From Ralstonia insidiosa (GTDB lineage Bacteria; Pseudomonadota; Gammaproteobacteria; Burkholderiales; Burkholderiaceae), in the NCBI RefSeq assembly GCF_008801405.1, contig NZ_VZPV01000001.1:3471845-3535844 (forward strand): a DNA stretch of 64,000 bases, read 5' to 3'. The notes below the pieces were generated by a model. That model was not told where the DNA came from. It did no database searches and worked only from the letters and a program-made list of their open reading frames with translations. Both the position numbers and the translations under genes were made by a program. This document shows positions 30,118 to 39,267 of this stretch, piece by piece; the stretch's first letter is position 1, and the number at the start of each line of letters is the position of its first letter.

Positions 30118-31557
30118 TTAATGCTTCTGTTGCGTGGTGGAATCGGCCGGCGATGCTGCAGCCGGGTCTTTCAAGACCAGCGCTTCGACAATGCGTTCCA
30201 TCCGCATGAAGCGCGAGCCCTTCACCAATACCGTCGCGCCCGGCGCAATGTCCGGCACGCCTTGTTCAATCAATGCTTCGGCGGATGCGAAATGCCGCGC
30301 ACCGGCGCCAAACGCATCCACCGTGTGTTTCGCCAGTTCGCCCGTCGCCAGCACGGCATCGATGCCGTGCTCGCGCGCATACGCGCCAATCTCTTCGTGG
30401 AATGCCGGGCCTTGCGAACCAACCTCGCCCATGTCACCCAGCACCAGCCAGCGCGGTGCCGGCAGTGTGACCAGCGCATCGATGGCGGCGCGCATGGAGT
30501 CGGGATTCGCGTTGTACGTGTCGTCGATGACGAGACCGCCGCGGGCGCCCGGCTTGCGCTGCAGCCGGCCCTTGACCGGCGCGAAGTGGCTCAGCGCCTG
30601 CGCGATCACGTCCGGTGCCACGCCCGCTGCCAGTGCACATGCCGTGGCGGCCAGCGCATTGCGCGCGTTGTGCACGCCAAGCAGCGGCAGCGTGAAGGCG
30701 AAGTGTTGACCCGGCGCTTGCACATCCATGTGCTGACCGTCTGCGGTGTCGGTCACCACACCGGTCACCGCGCCCGCTTCGATACCGAAATCGAGCACGC
30801 GGCGCGATCCTGCTGCCGCTTGCCACACGGGAGCGTATTCACCACCGTTGGCCGCATCACGCGGGAACACCGCCACGCCATCGGCCGGCAACGCGGCCAA
30901 CACGGCGGCATGTTCTTCCGCCACCGCTTCCACGCTGACCATGAACTCCTGGTGCTCGCGCTGCGCGTTGTTGATCATCGCCACGGTCGGCTGTGCAATG
31001 ACCGCCAGCACAGCCGTCTCGCCCGGATGGTTCATGCCGAGCTCAAGCACAGCCAGCTTGTGCTGCGCGTTCAGGCGGAACAGCGTGAGCGGCAAGCCAA
31101 TGTCGTTGTTGAAGTTGCCAGCGGTCGCAAGGCGGGCGTCTTCGCCCACGGCCTGCGCGAAGATCGTGGAGATCATCTCCTTGACCGTCGTTTTACCGTT
31201 ACTGCCCGTGACGGCCACCACCGGAATCGGGAACTGGCGGCGCCAGCCGGCAGCAAGCTGCCCCAGCGCGATACGTGTGTCGGCCACCGTCAGCACGGCG
31301 ACGTTGCTCGCATCCAGCGTGTCAGGCAGCGCACGCGACACCAGTACCGCGGCGGCGCCGCGCGCGATCACATCCGGCAGAAAATCGTGCGCGTCGAAAC
31401 GCTCGCCGATCAACGCGACGAACAGGTCGCCGGGCTCGACCGCACGGCTGTCGGTCGTCACGCGACGGATGGCCGCGTCCGGGCCGACGAGGTGCGCGCC
31501 GGCCATCCAGGCGGCAGCATCCGTGGCTTGCATCATCACGTTACGGGTGGCGCTCAT
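30118..31557 (-). CDS. murF: UDP-MurNAc-tripeptide--D-Ala-D-Ala ligase
   Basis: A 479-residue Mur ligase that completes the pentapeptide. The ATP loop VTGSNGKTTVKEM is at about residues 116-128, followed by NNDIGLPLTLFRL and DDTYNANPDSMRAAI. Its ATG overlaps the murE stop by 4 bp. Confidence 0.97.
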   Translation of the reverse strand: MSATRNVMMQATDAAAWMAGAHLVGPDAAIRRVTTDSRAVEPGDLFVALIGERFDAHDFLPDVIARGAAAVLVSRALPDTLDASNVAVLTVADTRIALGQLAAGWRRQFPIPVVAVTGSNGKTTVKEMISTIFAQAVGEDARLATAGNFNNDIGLPLTLFRLNAQHKLAVLELGMNHPGETAVLAVIAQPTVAMINNAQREHQEFMVSVEAVAEEHAAVLAALPADGVAVFPRDAANGGEYAPVWQAAAGSRRVLDFGIEAGAVTGVVTDTADGQHMDVQAPGQHFAFTLPLLGVHNARNALAATACALAAGVAPDVIAQALSHFAPVKGRLQRKPGARGGLVIDDTYNANPDSMRAAIDALVTLPAPRWLVLGDMGEVGSQGPAFHEEIGAYAREHGIDAVLATGELAKHTVDAFGAGARHFASAEALIEQGVPDIAPGATVLVKGSRFMRMERIVEALVLKDPAAASPADSTTQQKH

Positions 31558-33107
31558 GCGTTCACCCCGCGTGCAGCCAGTGCCAAGCGCACATGTTCCT
31601 GGTCGGAGAACGGACGCTTGCGGCCCGCAATCTCCTGGGTCGATTCATGCCCCTTGCCCGCCACGACGATCACGTCGTGCGCATCGGCGTGGCGCACCGC
31701 GTGCAGGATGGCCGCGGCGCGATCTTCGATCTGCGTGGCGGCATAGGGATCGTCCATGCCATCGGCGATCTCGTCGAGGATGTGTTGCGGGTCTTCGCTG
31801 CGCGGGTTGTCGGAGGTCAGCACCACGTGCTGCGCCAGCCGCTCGGCGATGGCCCCCATCTGCGGGCGCTTGCCCGGATCGCGATCGCCGCCGCAGCCGA
31901 ACACGGCCCACAGCTTGCCGCCGCGCGCCTCGGTAATCGGTGCGAGTGCGCGCAGCGTCTGTTCCAGCGCGTCAGGCGTGTGAGCGTAGTCGACCACCAC
32001 CAGCGGGCCGTCTTCGCCGCCGAAGCGCTCCATGCGGCCGCTTACCGGCTGGAGCTTTTCCAGGCGCGCGATAGCGTCCTGCCACGGCACACCGGCCGCC
32101 AGCAAGGCGCCCAGCACACCCAGCAGGTTGGAGACGTTGAACAGGCCGACCGTCGGCGCATGCACCGTCGCGTGGCCAAACGAACCGTCCACATCGAAGG
32201 TCGTGCCGGTGCGATGTGCGCGCACGTTGGTGGCGCGCAGCCAGTGCTTGGCGCCGTGCTGCGAGGCCGCATCGCCGTCGATGCCGTATTCGAAGGTCTC
32301 GATGCCGGCGCGGGCGTTTTTCAGCAACCGCACACCGGCCGCGTCGTCGCGGTTGATGACGGCAGCGCGCAGGTCAGGCCAGTTGAACAGGCGTGCCTTG
32401 GCGAGTTCATACTCGGCCATGGTGCCGTGGTAGTCGAGGTGATCCTGCGTGAGGTTCGTGAACACCGCGATATCGAAACGCGTACCGTCCACGCGGCCTT
32501 GCTCCAGGCCGTGCGAGGACACTTCCATCGCGATGGCGCGTGCGCCGGCACGATGCAGGTCGGCCAGGCTGTGCTGCAGTTGAATGGCATCCGGCGTGGT
32601 GAAGCCTGTGGCCACCAGCGCGTCGACAAACCCGGTGCCAAGCGTACCCACCACTGCGCAACGCTCGCCCGGTTTAGTGAGCGCCTGCGCGATCCACTGC
32701 GAGCACGACGTCTTGCCGTTGGTGCCCGTCACGCCGATCACGCGCAGCGCATCCGGCCCAGGCACGCTATACCACTGCGCAGCCAGCGGCCCGGCCAGCT
32801 CAGCCAGGCCGTCCACCGGCAGGATGCGCACCGGTGCGTCGGCCGGCATCGCGTAGCCGTGCGCTTCGGCCAGCACGGCGGATGCGCCGGCCGCGATGGC
32901 CTGCGGAATATGCGGGCGCCCGTCTCCATGCTGGCGCACGTTGCCCAGCACGTAGGCGACAAACACATCGCCAGTCTTGAGCTTGCGCGTATCGCTGGTG
33001 ATGTCTGCGCCGGCCGGCACCTGCGCGCGCAGCCAATCCAGCACCGGCGTAAGGCGCGCGGCAACGGATGGGCGATCGGAATTCACGGTCGTTGATCGGG
33101 CCGTCAT
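31554..33107 (-). CDS. murE: UDP-MurNAc-L-Ala-D-Glu--meso-diaminopimelate ligase
   Basis: A 517-residue Mur ligase. The ATP loop is GVTGTNGKTSC (about residues 125-135). The substrate-selecting motif DNPR (in LTSDNPRSEDP) is the form that binds meso-diaminopimelate and not lysine, as expected for a Gram-negative. Overlaps ftsI and murF by 4 bp each. Confidence 0.97.
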   Translation of the reverse strand: MTARSTTVNSDRPSVAARLTPVLDWLRAQVPAGADITSDTRKLKTGDVFVAYVLGNVRQHGDGRPHIPQAIAAGASAVLAEAHGYAMPADAPVRILPVDGLAELAGPLAAQWYSVPGPDALRVIGVTGTNGKTSCSQWIAQALTKPGERCAVVGTLGTGFVDALVATGFTTPDAIQLQHSLADLHRAGARAIAMEVSSHGLEQGRVDGTRFDIAVFTNLTQDHLDYHGTMAEYELAKARLFNWPDLRAAVINRDDAAGVRLLKNARAGIETFEYGIDGDAASQHGAKHWLRATNVRAHRTGTTFDVDGSFGHATVHAPTVGLFNVSNLLGVLGALLAAGVPWQDAIARLEKLQPVSGRMERFGGEDGPLVVVDYAHTPDALEQTLRALAPITEARGGKLWAVFGCGGDRDPGKRPQMGAIAERLAQHVVLTSDNPRSEDPQHILDEIADGMDDPYAATQIEDRAAAILHAVRHADAHDVIVVAGKGHESTQEIAGRKRPFSDQEHVRLALAARGVNA

Positions 33108-34891
33108 TGCAGCCCCCCCACAGGTTCTTCCGGCACTTCCGGGGACATCACGAGCTGACGCACGGGCGAATCCGGTGGCACGTTCAAGGCGCGCAGGGTG
33201 CCGCCCACGATCTGAGAGAACACGGGGCCGGCCGCCCCGCCGCCGTACCGGTTACCCACCGTGGGCTCGTCCACGCTCACCGCCACGATGATGCGCGGGT
33301 TCGACATCGGCGCCAGGCCAATAAACGAGGCGCGATACTTGGAGCGGTCATAACCGCGCCCGGTGTGCTTCCACGCGGTACCGGTTTTGCCGCCCACGCG
33401 ATAGCCCATCACCTGGGCCTGGGGTGCGGTGCCGCCGGGTGCCGTCACCGTCTCGAGCATCTGACGGACTTGCCGCGCCACCTCCGGCGAGATCACGCGC
33501 TCGCCCTGCGGCGGCTGGCCGTTGGTGCGGTACATCGTGACCGGGATCAGCTCGCCATCGTGCGCGAAGATGGTGTACGCATGGGCAATCTGGAACAGCG
33601 ACACCGACAGGCCGTAGCCGTACGACATGGTCGCCTGCTCGATACGGCGCCACTTGTTGGCCGGCCGCAGCCGCCCCGCCACCGCGCCTGGAAAGCCAAT
33701 CTTCGGCGCCTGCCCCAGGCCGACGCTGGTGAACATGTCCCACATTTCCTGTGGCTTGAGCGTCATCGCGATCTTGGTCGTGCCGATGTTGCTCGAGTGC
33801 TGGATAACCTGCGCGACCGTCAACGTGCCGTAGTTGCTCGTATCGGAAATGGTGGCGCCTTCGAAGTTGTATTTGCCGTTGGTCTGCACCAGCGTGGTGG
33901 GCGTCACGCGCTTGAGTTGCAGCGCCAGGCTGATGGTGATGGGCTTCATCATCGAGCCGGGCTCGAAGGTGTCGGTCAGCACGCGGTTGCGCAGCTGCTC
34001 GCCCGACAGGCGGGTGCGATCGTTCGGGTTGTAGGTCGGATAGTTCGCCAGTGCCAGCACTTCACCGGTCTGGGCATCCAGCACGATGGCGCTGGCTGCC
34101 TTGGCATGGGTGCGCTCGATGGCGGCCTTCAGTTCATTGAAGGTCAGATACTGGATCTTGGCGTCGATCGACAGCGTCTGATCGTGGCCGTCGCGTGGCG
34201 CCTTGAGCACGCCCACGTCTTCTACCACGCGGCCGAGGCGGTCCTTGATCACCTGACGCTGGCCGGCCGCACCCGCGAGGTCGACCTCGCGCGCCAGTTC
34301 CATGCCTTCCTGGCCCTTGTCCTCAACGTTGGTGAAGCCAACGATGTGCGCCATCGCCTCCCCTTCCGGGTAGAAGCGCTTGTACTCACGTGTCTGATAG
34401 ATACCGTCGATTTTGAGCGCGGCAATCTGGTCGGCCACCTCGGGCAGCACCTGGCGCTTGAGGTAGACGAAGCCTTTGTCTTCGCCCAGCTTGGTGGCCA
34501 GTTCCTTATTGTTCATGCCGAGCAGCTTGGCGAGCTTCTGCATGTCGGTGCCGGGCACGTCGTTCGGCACGTCTTCCGGCACGGCCCAGATGGCTTTCAC
34601 CGGCAGGCTGGTGGCCAGCACCAAACCATTGCGATCAAGGATCTTGCCGCGCGTGGCCGGCAGCTCCAACGTGCGCTGGAAGCGCTTCTTGCCTTCGGCC
34701 TCGTAAAAGCGGTTGCCCGGGCCCTGAATCCACAACGCACGGCCGATCAGCGCCATGAACGCCGCGAACATCAGGAAGACCACCAGCTTCGAGCGCCACA
34801 TCGGCAAGCGCAGGCCCAGCACCGGGCTAGCAGAGAACTGGCCCAGGCGCGCGCGCGCCGTGGTGCCGTTGGATTTGCGTGCGCCGCTCAT
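33104..34891 (-). CDS. ftsI: Septal transpeptidase FtsI (PBP3)
   Basis: A 595-residue class B penicillin-binding protein. One N-terminal transmembrane helix is at about residues 34-52. The PBP dimer domain and transpeptidase domain follow. Catalytic motifs are SMMK (about Ser313-Lys316), SSN (about 366-368) and KTGT (about 502-505). It crosslinks septal peptidoglycan with FtsW. The ATG overlaps the ftsL stop by 4 bp. Confidence 0.97.
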   Translation of the reverse strand: MSGARKSNGTTARARLGQFSASPVLGLRLPMWRSKLVVFLMFAAFMALIGRALWIQGPGNRFYEAEGKKRFQRTLELPATRGKILDRNGLVLATSLPVKAIWAVPEDVPNDVPGTDMQKLAKLLGMNNKELATKLGEDKGFVYLKRQVLPEVADQIAALKIDGIYQTREYKRFYPEGEAMAHIVGFTNVEDKGQEGMELAREVDLAGAAGQRQVIKDRLGRVVEDVGVLKAPRDGHDQTLSIDAKIQYLTFNELKAAIERTHAKAASAIVLDAQTGEVLALANYPTYNPNDRTRLSGEQLRNRVLTDTFEPGSMMKPITISLALQLKRVTPTTLVQTNGKYNFEGATISDTSNYGTLTVAQVIQHSSNIGTTKIAMTLKPQEMWDMFTSVGLGQAPKIGFPGAVAGRLRPANKWRRIEQATMSYGYGLSVSLFQIAHAYTIFAHDGELIPVTMYRTNGQPPQGERVISPEVARQVRQMLETVTAPGGTAPQAQVMGYRVGGKTGTAWKHTGRGYDRSKYRASFIGLAPMSNPRIIVAVSVDEPTVGNRYGGGAAGPVFSQIVGGTLRALNVPPDSPVRQLVMSPEVPEEPVGGLQ

Positions 34892-35223
34892 GGCCGGACT
34901 CCTGAAGCCGTGGGCGCGCTGGCCGCGGCGGAGGCATCGGCCCCGGCCACCGGCACATCGGCAAACCCCTGCAGATACTGCGTACGACCCGCCTGTGCGG
35001 GCGACATCTTCAATTGCTTGCTCGCAATGTCAGCAATGCGAGCGCTCTTGCCCAGCGCGCTCTGCTCATATTGCAGGCGCGACCAGTCAGTGTTGAGTTG
35101 CTTTTCCTCCGCCTGCGCGCGATCCAGCGCGACAAACAGTTGCCGCGCCTGATGCTGCGAACTGACCAGCGACAGTGCGCACAGCACCAGCGCAGTCAGC
35201 AGGAACATGTTCAGGCGGTTCAT
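34888..35223 (-). CDS. ftsL: Cell division protein FtsL
   Basis: A 111-residue bitopic protein with a transmembrane helix at about residues 5-22 and a heptad-type coiled coil (about 25-65, QARQLFVALDRAQAEEKQLNTDW). The C-terminal Ala/Pro-rich tail of about 20 residues is variable. Size, topology and position between rsmH and ftsI identify it. It acts with FtsQ and FtsB to activate FtsWI. Confidence 0.92.
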   Translation of the reverse strand: MNRLNMFLLTALVLCALSLVSSQHQARQLFVALDRAQAEEKQLNTDWSRLQYEQSALGKSARIADIASKQLKMSPAQAGRTQYLQGFADVPVAGADASAAASAPTASGVRP

Positions 35224-35242
35224 GGCGTGCGTCTCCGTCGGC

Positions 35243-36202
35243 TCAGCAGCGTTCAGCCACGCGCATGATGGCCGAGCGCGCGCGCGGGTTGGCCGACACC
35301 TCGGCCTCCGACGGCTTCACACGGCCCAGCAAGCGCAATTGCGGCGCCGGCAGCTCATGCGCACGCAGCGGCATCCGACGCATTTCCGGCGCGGCGGATT
35401 GCTCCGGGCGCGCCAGAGCCTGCATGAAGCGCTTGACGATGCGATCTTCCAGCGAATGGAAGCTGATCACGACGAGACGTCCCCCCTGTTCCAGGCGATC
35501 AAAGGCAGCCTTCAGACCGGTTTCGAGGTCCGCAAGCTCTTGATTGACGTGAATCCGTAAAGCTTGAAAGGTGCGGGTCGCAGGGTCTTGACCCTTCTCG
35601 CGTGTCTTGACGGCTTGCGCCACGAGCGCGGCAAGCTCGGATGTGCGATCGAGAGGACCTCGATCCCCGGATTGGCCCCGGCGAGCAACAATCGCCTTTG
35701 CAATCTGTACAGCAAACCGTTCTTCCCCATAGTCCCGTATCACCCTCGCAATGTCGCGCTCATCAGCCTCGGCCAGCCATTGGGCTGCGGTGATGCCGCG
35801 CGTGGTGTCCATCCGCATGTCGAGCGGGCCATCCATCCGAAACGAGAAGCCACGTGCGCCTTCGTCGATCTGCGGCGAGCTGATGCCCAGATCGAGCAGC
35901 ACGCCGGCCACCCGCTCCACGCCGCGCGCATCCAGGCACTCGGCCATCTGCGCGAAGCTGTCATGCTCAATAGCGAAGCGGGCATCCTGGATGGTGCCCG
36001 CTTCGGAGATTGCTGCCGGGTCCTTGTCGAAGGCGACAAGTCTGCCGCCGGGCCCCAGCCGTTCCAGGATGCGCCGGCTGTGCCCGCCTCTCCCGAAAGT
36101 TCCATCGATATAGATGCCGTCGTCGCGCCAGATCAGCGCATCGACCGCTTCGTCTAAGAGCACCGTTTGATGGCGCAGTCCCGAACTGGCTTGGGTTGTC
36201 AT
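35243..36202 (-). CDS. rsmH: 16S rRNA m4C1402 methyltransferase RsmH
   Basis: A 319-residue SAM-dependent methyltransferase (formerly MraW). The SAM motif YIDGTFGRGGHSRRIL is near residue 32. LLDLGISSPQIDEGARGFSFRMDGPLDMRMD and the C-terminal VISFHSLEDRIVKRF are family signatures. It starts 9 bp after mraZ. Confidence 0.97.
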   Translation of the reverse strand: MTTQASSGLRHQTVLLDEAVDALIWRDDGIYIDGTFGRGGHSRRILERLGPGGRLVAFDKDPAAISEAGTIQDARFAIEHDSFAQMAECLDARGVERVAGVLLDLGISSPQIDEGARGFSFRMDGPLDMRMDTTRGITAAQWLAEADERDIARVIRDYGEERFAVQIAKAIVARRGQSGDRGPLDRTSELAALVAQAVKTREKGQDPATRTFQALRIHVNQELADLETGLKAAFDRLEQGGRLVVISFHSLEDRIVKRFMQALARPEQSAAPEMRRMPLRAHELPAPQLRLLGRVKPSEAEVSANPRARSAIMRVAERC

Positions 36203-36211
36203 CTCGCGTCA

Positions 36212-36640
36212 TCAAAAGGAGAAATTCTTGAGGGCGTCGGGCATGCCTTGCGCCATGGCGGCTTGCTCCTTCGCGGTGTACGTGGCGGCGTCCCAGACTT
36301 CGAAGTGGCTGCCCATGCCGAGCAGCATCACGTCGCGTTCCAGAACGGCCGCCGTGCGCAATTCAGGTGTGATGAGGACGCGGCCGGCGGTATCGAGCTC
36401 CACATCGGCGGCGCTGCCCAGGAAGATCCGCTTCCACCAGTGGGCTTCCATCGGCAGCGCGGCGATGCGCTCGCGAAAGCGTTCCCACTCCGGGCGCGGA
36501 AACAGCATGAGGCAACCGTCCGGGTGCTTGGTCACAGTCACCCGGCCCTCGGCCTGCAGCTGAAGCGCTTCGCGGTGCCGCGACGGAATCGACATCCGCC
36601 CTTTGGCATCCAGCGTCAGCGCCGACGCACCCTGGAACAC
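36212..36640 (-). CDS. mraZ: Transcriptional regulator MraZ
   Basis: A 142-residue protein with two SpoVT/AbrB-like DNA-binding halves (LDAKGRMSIPSRHR near residue 10 and LDTAGRVLITPELR near residue 82). MraZ forms a ring that binds short repeats and represses the dcw operon in E. coli. The start is a GTG (36640) with GGAGAG 8-10 bases upstream. Four GTG repeats with a 10-bp period lie directly upstream, overlapping the promoter -10, so autoregulation is very likely. Confidence 0.95.
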   Translation of the reverse strand: MFQGASALTLDAKGRMSIPSRHREALQLQAEGRVTVTKHPDGCLMLFPRPEWERFRERIAALPMEAHWWKRIFLGSAADVELDTAGRVLITPELRTAAVLERDVMLLGMGSHFEVWDAATYTAKEQAAMAQGMPDALKNFSF

Positions 36641-36707
36641 GTTGGATTCTCTCTCCGGTCGGCGGGGTTACCGCCTTCAATTGGCTCGCAAAACCGCCTC
36701 TTCAAAC

Positions 36708-36740
36708 CACAAAACTACACTTTCTGACACTGTTTCCCAC
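36708..36740 (-). promoter_or_regulatory. MraZ operator: four GTG repeats at 10-bp spacing
   Basis: On the minus strand GTG occurs at 36740, 36730, 36720 and 36710 (first base), exactly 10 bp apart: GTGGGAAACA, GTGTCAGAAA, GTGTAGTTTT, GTGGTTTGAA. MraZ binds 10-bp-periodic repeats of this type. The first repeat overlaps the promoter -10 box. Confidence 0.85.
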
Positions 36741-36767
36741 TTTAGAGGAACCATTTTAGGCGGTCAA
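36739..36767 (-). promoter_or_regulatory. sigma70 promoter of the dcw cluster
   Basis: TTGACC (36767-36762), 17-bp spacer, TAAAGT (36744-36739). Near-consensus; start predicted near 36732, leaving a leader of about 90 nt before mraZ. Confidence 0.85.
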
Positions 36768-37001
36768 GGCTTGTCAGGGGCTGCGAGAGGGAAAATTTGC
36801 AATCAGAACAATGACTTAGCGAGCCCCGGCAGAGCGCCCCTGCCACTTTTCCCAATCAAATGAAGGAGATAGCGTGATTTATGTAGAAACCACGTGAGAG
36901 AACAGAGCGCGACAAAGCCCGCAGCGGCAGGCAAAGGGCCACTGCAGCGCAAGTCGGGCGAATGGTGGAGAGCGGGTTGCCGCCGGGTGGCGGCATGCGG
37001 C

Positions 37002-37661
37002 TCAGATGCGGTAGGCGGCGGTCGTCATGACGCGCGAGGCGGCACGCATGGCTTGACGGATGGGCGCGGGCAGATCAATGCCGCCGGCCTCGCGGGCATT
37101 GTCGCCGTGGCGAATCTCGTCGTCGCGCATCTGGGCGACGATGGCGCGCGAGCGAGTGTCCTGCTCGGGCAGTTTGTCGAGATGGCCGTCCAGGTGGTGC
37201 TCGACCTGGCGCTCGGTCTCGGCGACGAAGCCGAGGCTGATCTTGTCACCCAGGCGGCCGGCCAGCGCCCCGATGGCGAAGGCACCGGCGTACCACAGCG
37301 GGTTGAGCAGGCTTGGGCGGTCGCCCAGTTCCTGCAGGCGCTGGGCGCACCAGGCAAGGTGGTCCTCTTCTTCGCGGGCAGCTTCGTCGAGTTGCGCGCG
37401 GATGGCGGGGTCACGCGCAAACAGCGCTTGCCCCTGGTACAGCGCCTGGGCGCACACCTCGCCAACGTGGTTGACGCGCATCAGGCCAGCGGCATGACGA
37501 CGCTCGGCCTCAGAGAGCTTGGCCGCGTCATCGGCGCCATCGGCAGAAGTAGAGGCACCGGAGGCGATGACGGCATCGGCGGGGTTCGGTCGGCTGGCGC
37601 GAGTGATGCCGGCCACGGCGCGCAGGGCGCGGTCGAATTCGGGAAGGAAATTGTCGAGCAT
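37002..37661 (-). CDS. coq7: Demethoxyubiquinone hydroxylase Coq7
   Basis: A 219-residue diiron monooxygenase that hydroxylates 2-octaprenyl-3-methyl-6-methoxy-benzoquinol in ubiquinone synthesis. Iron ligands appear as MRVNHVGEVCAQ, REEEDHLAWC and MRDDEIRHGD. Coq7 is found instead of UbiF in many betaproteobacteria. ATG 37661 (MLDNFLPEFDRALR) is chosen over a longer frame to 37841 that is not family-like. A possible -10 (TACAAT, 37721-37716) lies upstream. It works in the same pathway as ispB at the start of the window. Confidence 0.95.
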   Translation of the reverse strand: MLDNFLPEFDRALRAVAGITRASRPNPADAVIASGASTSADGADDAAKLSEAERRHAAGLMRVNHVGEVCAQALYQGQALFARDPAIRAQLDEAAREEEDHLAWCAQRLQELGDRPSLLNPLWYAGAFAIGALAGRLGDKISLGFVAETERQVEHHLDGHLDKLPEQDTRSRAIVAQMRDDEIRHGDNAREAGGIDLPAPIRQAMRAASRVMTTAAYRI

Positions 37662-38054
37662 GCAGGTCGATCCTGAGATCAGGCGCCGCCGGCAATGGCG
37701 TGCGGCGCATGCGTCATTGTACGACCCCAGCCCAGCAAGGCCTTGCGTCCGATCAGATGCGCGGCCACCAAACACAACTGTACGGGATAACCCTGTTGGC
37801 ATTGGGATCGCATCCAAAACTGCGAGGAATCGCAAGCGCACATCACATTTCTATTTCTGAATTTGAAACAGCCTGTTGCCCGGATCAGACAGCAAACGGG
37901 CGTTTGCGAACATTCGTTCGCAAATTTCGACCGAGGCTTGTAACACGTTGCTACATTAATCAGCGACTTCACTTGAAAGTCGTGGGGCGGGAAGACGGGA
38001 ACGGAGGGTCTGCCTGCCACCAAGTTCAATAAATAAGGATCTGGAGACCGACCG
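37662..38054. other. 393-bp coq7-porin intergenic region
   Basis: Divergent promoters for coq7 and the porin must lie here, but no strong pair of boxes is visible. An extended -10 (TGC-TACATT, 37949-37957) is the best plus-strand candidate. Overlapping palindromes at 37892-37924 are listed separately. A further short hairpin (CGACTT / AAGTCG) lies near 37964-37982. Confidence 0.65.
37892..37924. promoter_or_regulatory. Two overlapping palindromes upstream of the porin
   Basis: Palindrome A: GCAAACG (37892-37898), GG, CGTTTGC (37901-37907). Palindrome B: TTTGCGAA (37903-37910), 6 bp, TTCGCAAA (37917-37924). The middle half-site is shared. Palindrome A fits the CAAAC-N4-GTTTG pattern I recall for PsrA-type fatty-acid regulators; the regulator is not encoded nearby. 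Confidence 0.55.
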
Positions 38055-39215
38055 ATGAAGAAATCGCTGCTGGCATTGGCAGTGCTGGGCACGTTTGCGG
38101 GTGTTGCGCAGGCTCAGTCGAGTGTGACGCTGTACGGCGTGGTCGACGCGAACGTCGAATACGTCAACCATGAGCAGAACGTAACGGCGGCAGGCGTCGC
38201 CATTCCGGGCAGCAGCGGTTCGCGCCTTGCGATGCAGGCAGGCGGCCTGTCTTCCAACCGTTGGGGCCTGCGCGGCGTCGAAGACATCGGTGGCGGCCTG
38301 AAGAGCCTGTTCGTGCTGGAATCGGGCTTCGCCATGGACACTGGCACGCTGCAGCAAGGCGGCCGCCTGTTCGGCCGGCAAGCCTTCGTGGGCCTGCAGG
38401 GCGATTGGGGCAAGGTCACGCTGGGCCGCCAATACACCACGATCTTCGACATGATGGCGAACTTCTCGCCGAGCGGTTACGCCACGCAGTGGGAGCCGGT
38501 GGTCGGCCTGCTGGGTGCGAACTTCCGCGAAGACAACGTGATCAAGTACACCGGCGCGTTCGGTCCGCTGACGGTCGTGGGCCACTGGTCCTTCGGCGAG
38601 CGCGCGGGCAGCAACACGGCCAACTCGGCCTACGGTATCGGTGCGAACTACTTTGCCGGCCCGTTCGGCTTGGGCGTGGCGTATGACGAAGTGAAGGTGC
38701 CGTCGGTGCAGGAACTCGCCGGCGGCCCGGGCAACGACTACGGCCGCGACAAGCGCGCAGCCGTGGCCGCCAGCTACACGGTCGGCCCGGTCAAGGTGAT
38801 GGGCGGCTACCGCTATGGCAACACCCAGGCCCCGAGCACCGGCACGCCGGCCCTGATTCCGCACCGCGACGATCTCTACTGGCTGGGCGTGAACTACCAG
38901 GCAACCACGGCGCTGGGCCTGACGCTGTCGTACTACTACGACAACATCAAGGAAGCGACCATCGGCGGCGTGACGACCAACCCGCGCAAGCCGCAGCAGT
39001 GGAACTTCATCGCCGATTACAACTTCTCGAAGCGCACCGACGTGTACCTGACCGCAGCCTATTCGCGCAACGGCTCGCTGAACTGGGATTCGATCGGCTA
39101 CACGCCCACGGGGATGTCCGTTGGCTACCTGCCTGCCGCATCGCAGACGTACTTCATCACGCCGGACTCGAACAGCCAGCTGGGCGTGGCGATTGGTGTG
39201 CGCCACAAGTTCTGA
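38055..39215 (+). CDS. Outer-membrane porin (general trimeric type)
   Basis: A 386-residue Gram-negative porin of the betaproteobacterial OmpC/Omp32 group. A 20-residue signal peptide (MKKSLLALAVLGTFAGVAQA) precedes the mature start QSSVTLYGVVD. Strand motifs SRWGLRGVEDIGGGLKSLFVLE-type, WGKVTLGRQYT and the C-terminal VGVRHKF-type ending (here AIGVRHKF with terminal Phe, needed for BAM assembly) are visible. GGAGA is 8-9 bases before the ATG. Followed by a strong terminator, so probably monocistronic. Confidence 0.95.
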   Translation: MKKSLLALAVLGTFAGVAQAQSSVTLYGVVDANVEYVNHEQNVTAAGVAIPGSSGSRLAMQAGGLSSNRWGLRGVEDIGGGLKSLFVLESGFAMDTGTLQQGGRLFGRQAFVGLQGDWGKVTLGRQYTTIFDMMANFSPSGYATQWEPVVGLLGANFREDNVIKYTGAFGPLTVVGHWSFGERAGSNTANSAYGIGANYFAGPFGLGVAYDEVKVPSVQELAGGPGNDYGRDKRAAVAASYTVGPVKVMGGYRYGNTQAPSTGTPALIPHRDDLYWLGVNYQATTALGLTLSYYYDNIKEATIGGVTTNPRKPQQWNFIADYNFSKRTDVYLTAAYSRNGSLNWDSIGYTPTGMSVGYLPAASQTYFITPDSNSQLGVAIGVRHKF

Positions 39216-39267
39216 CGCGCGGCACAGACTGTTTTTGCCCGCCGCCCCTCTCCTTGGCGGGCGCAGG

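Larger units (their letters stand above)
36641..37001. other. 361-bp gap between mraZ and coq7
   Basis: The left third is the dcw promoter and MraZ operator (listed separately). The rest, 36768-37001, has no recognisable gene. It contains a well-formed plus-strand AAGGAG followed by GTG and a 7-codon ORF (36874-36897) with no gene after it, and short complementary segments (GGGAAAA / TTTTCCC). Confidence 0.7.

Noticed and set aside
30109..33095. Long plus-strand open frames opposite murF, murE and ftsI
   Set aside because: They are frames antisense to conserved Mur ligases with no homology features; a known artefact of high GC at third codon positions.
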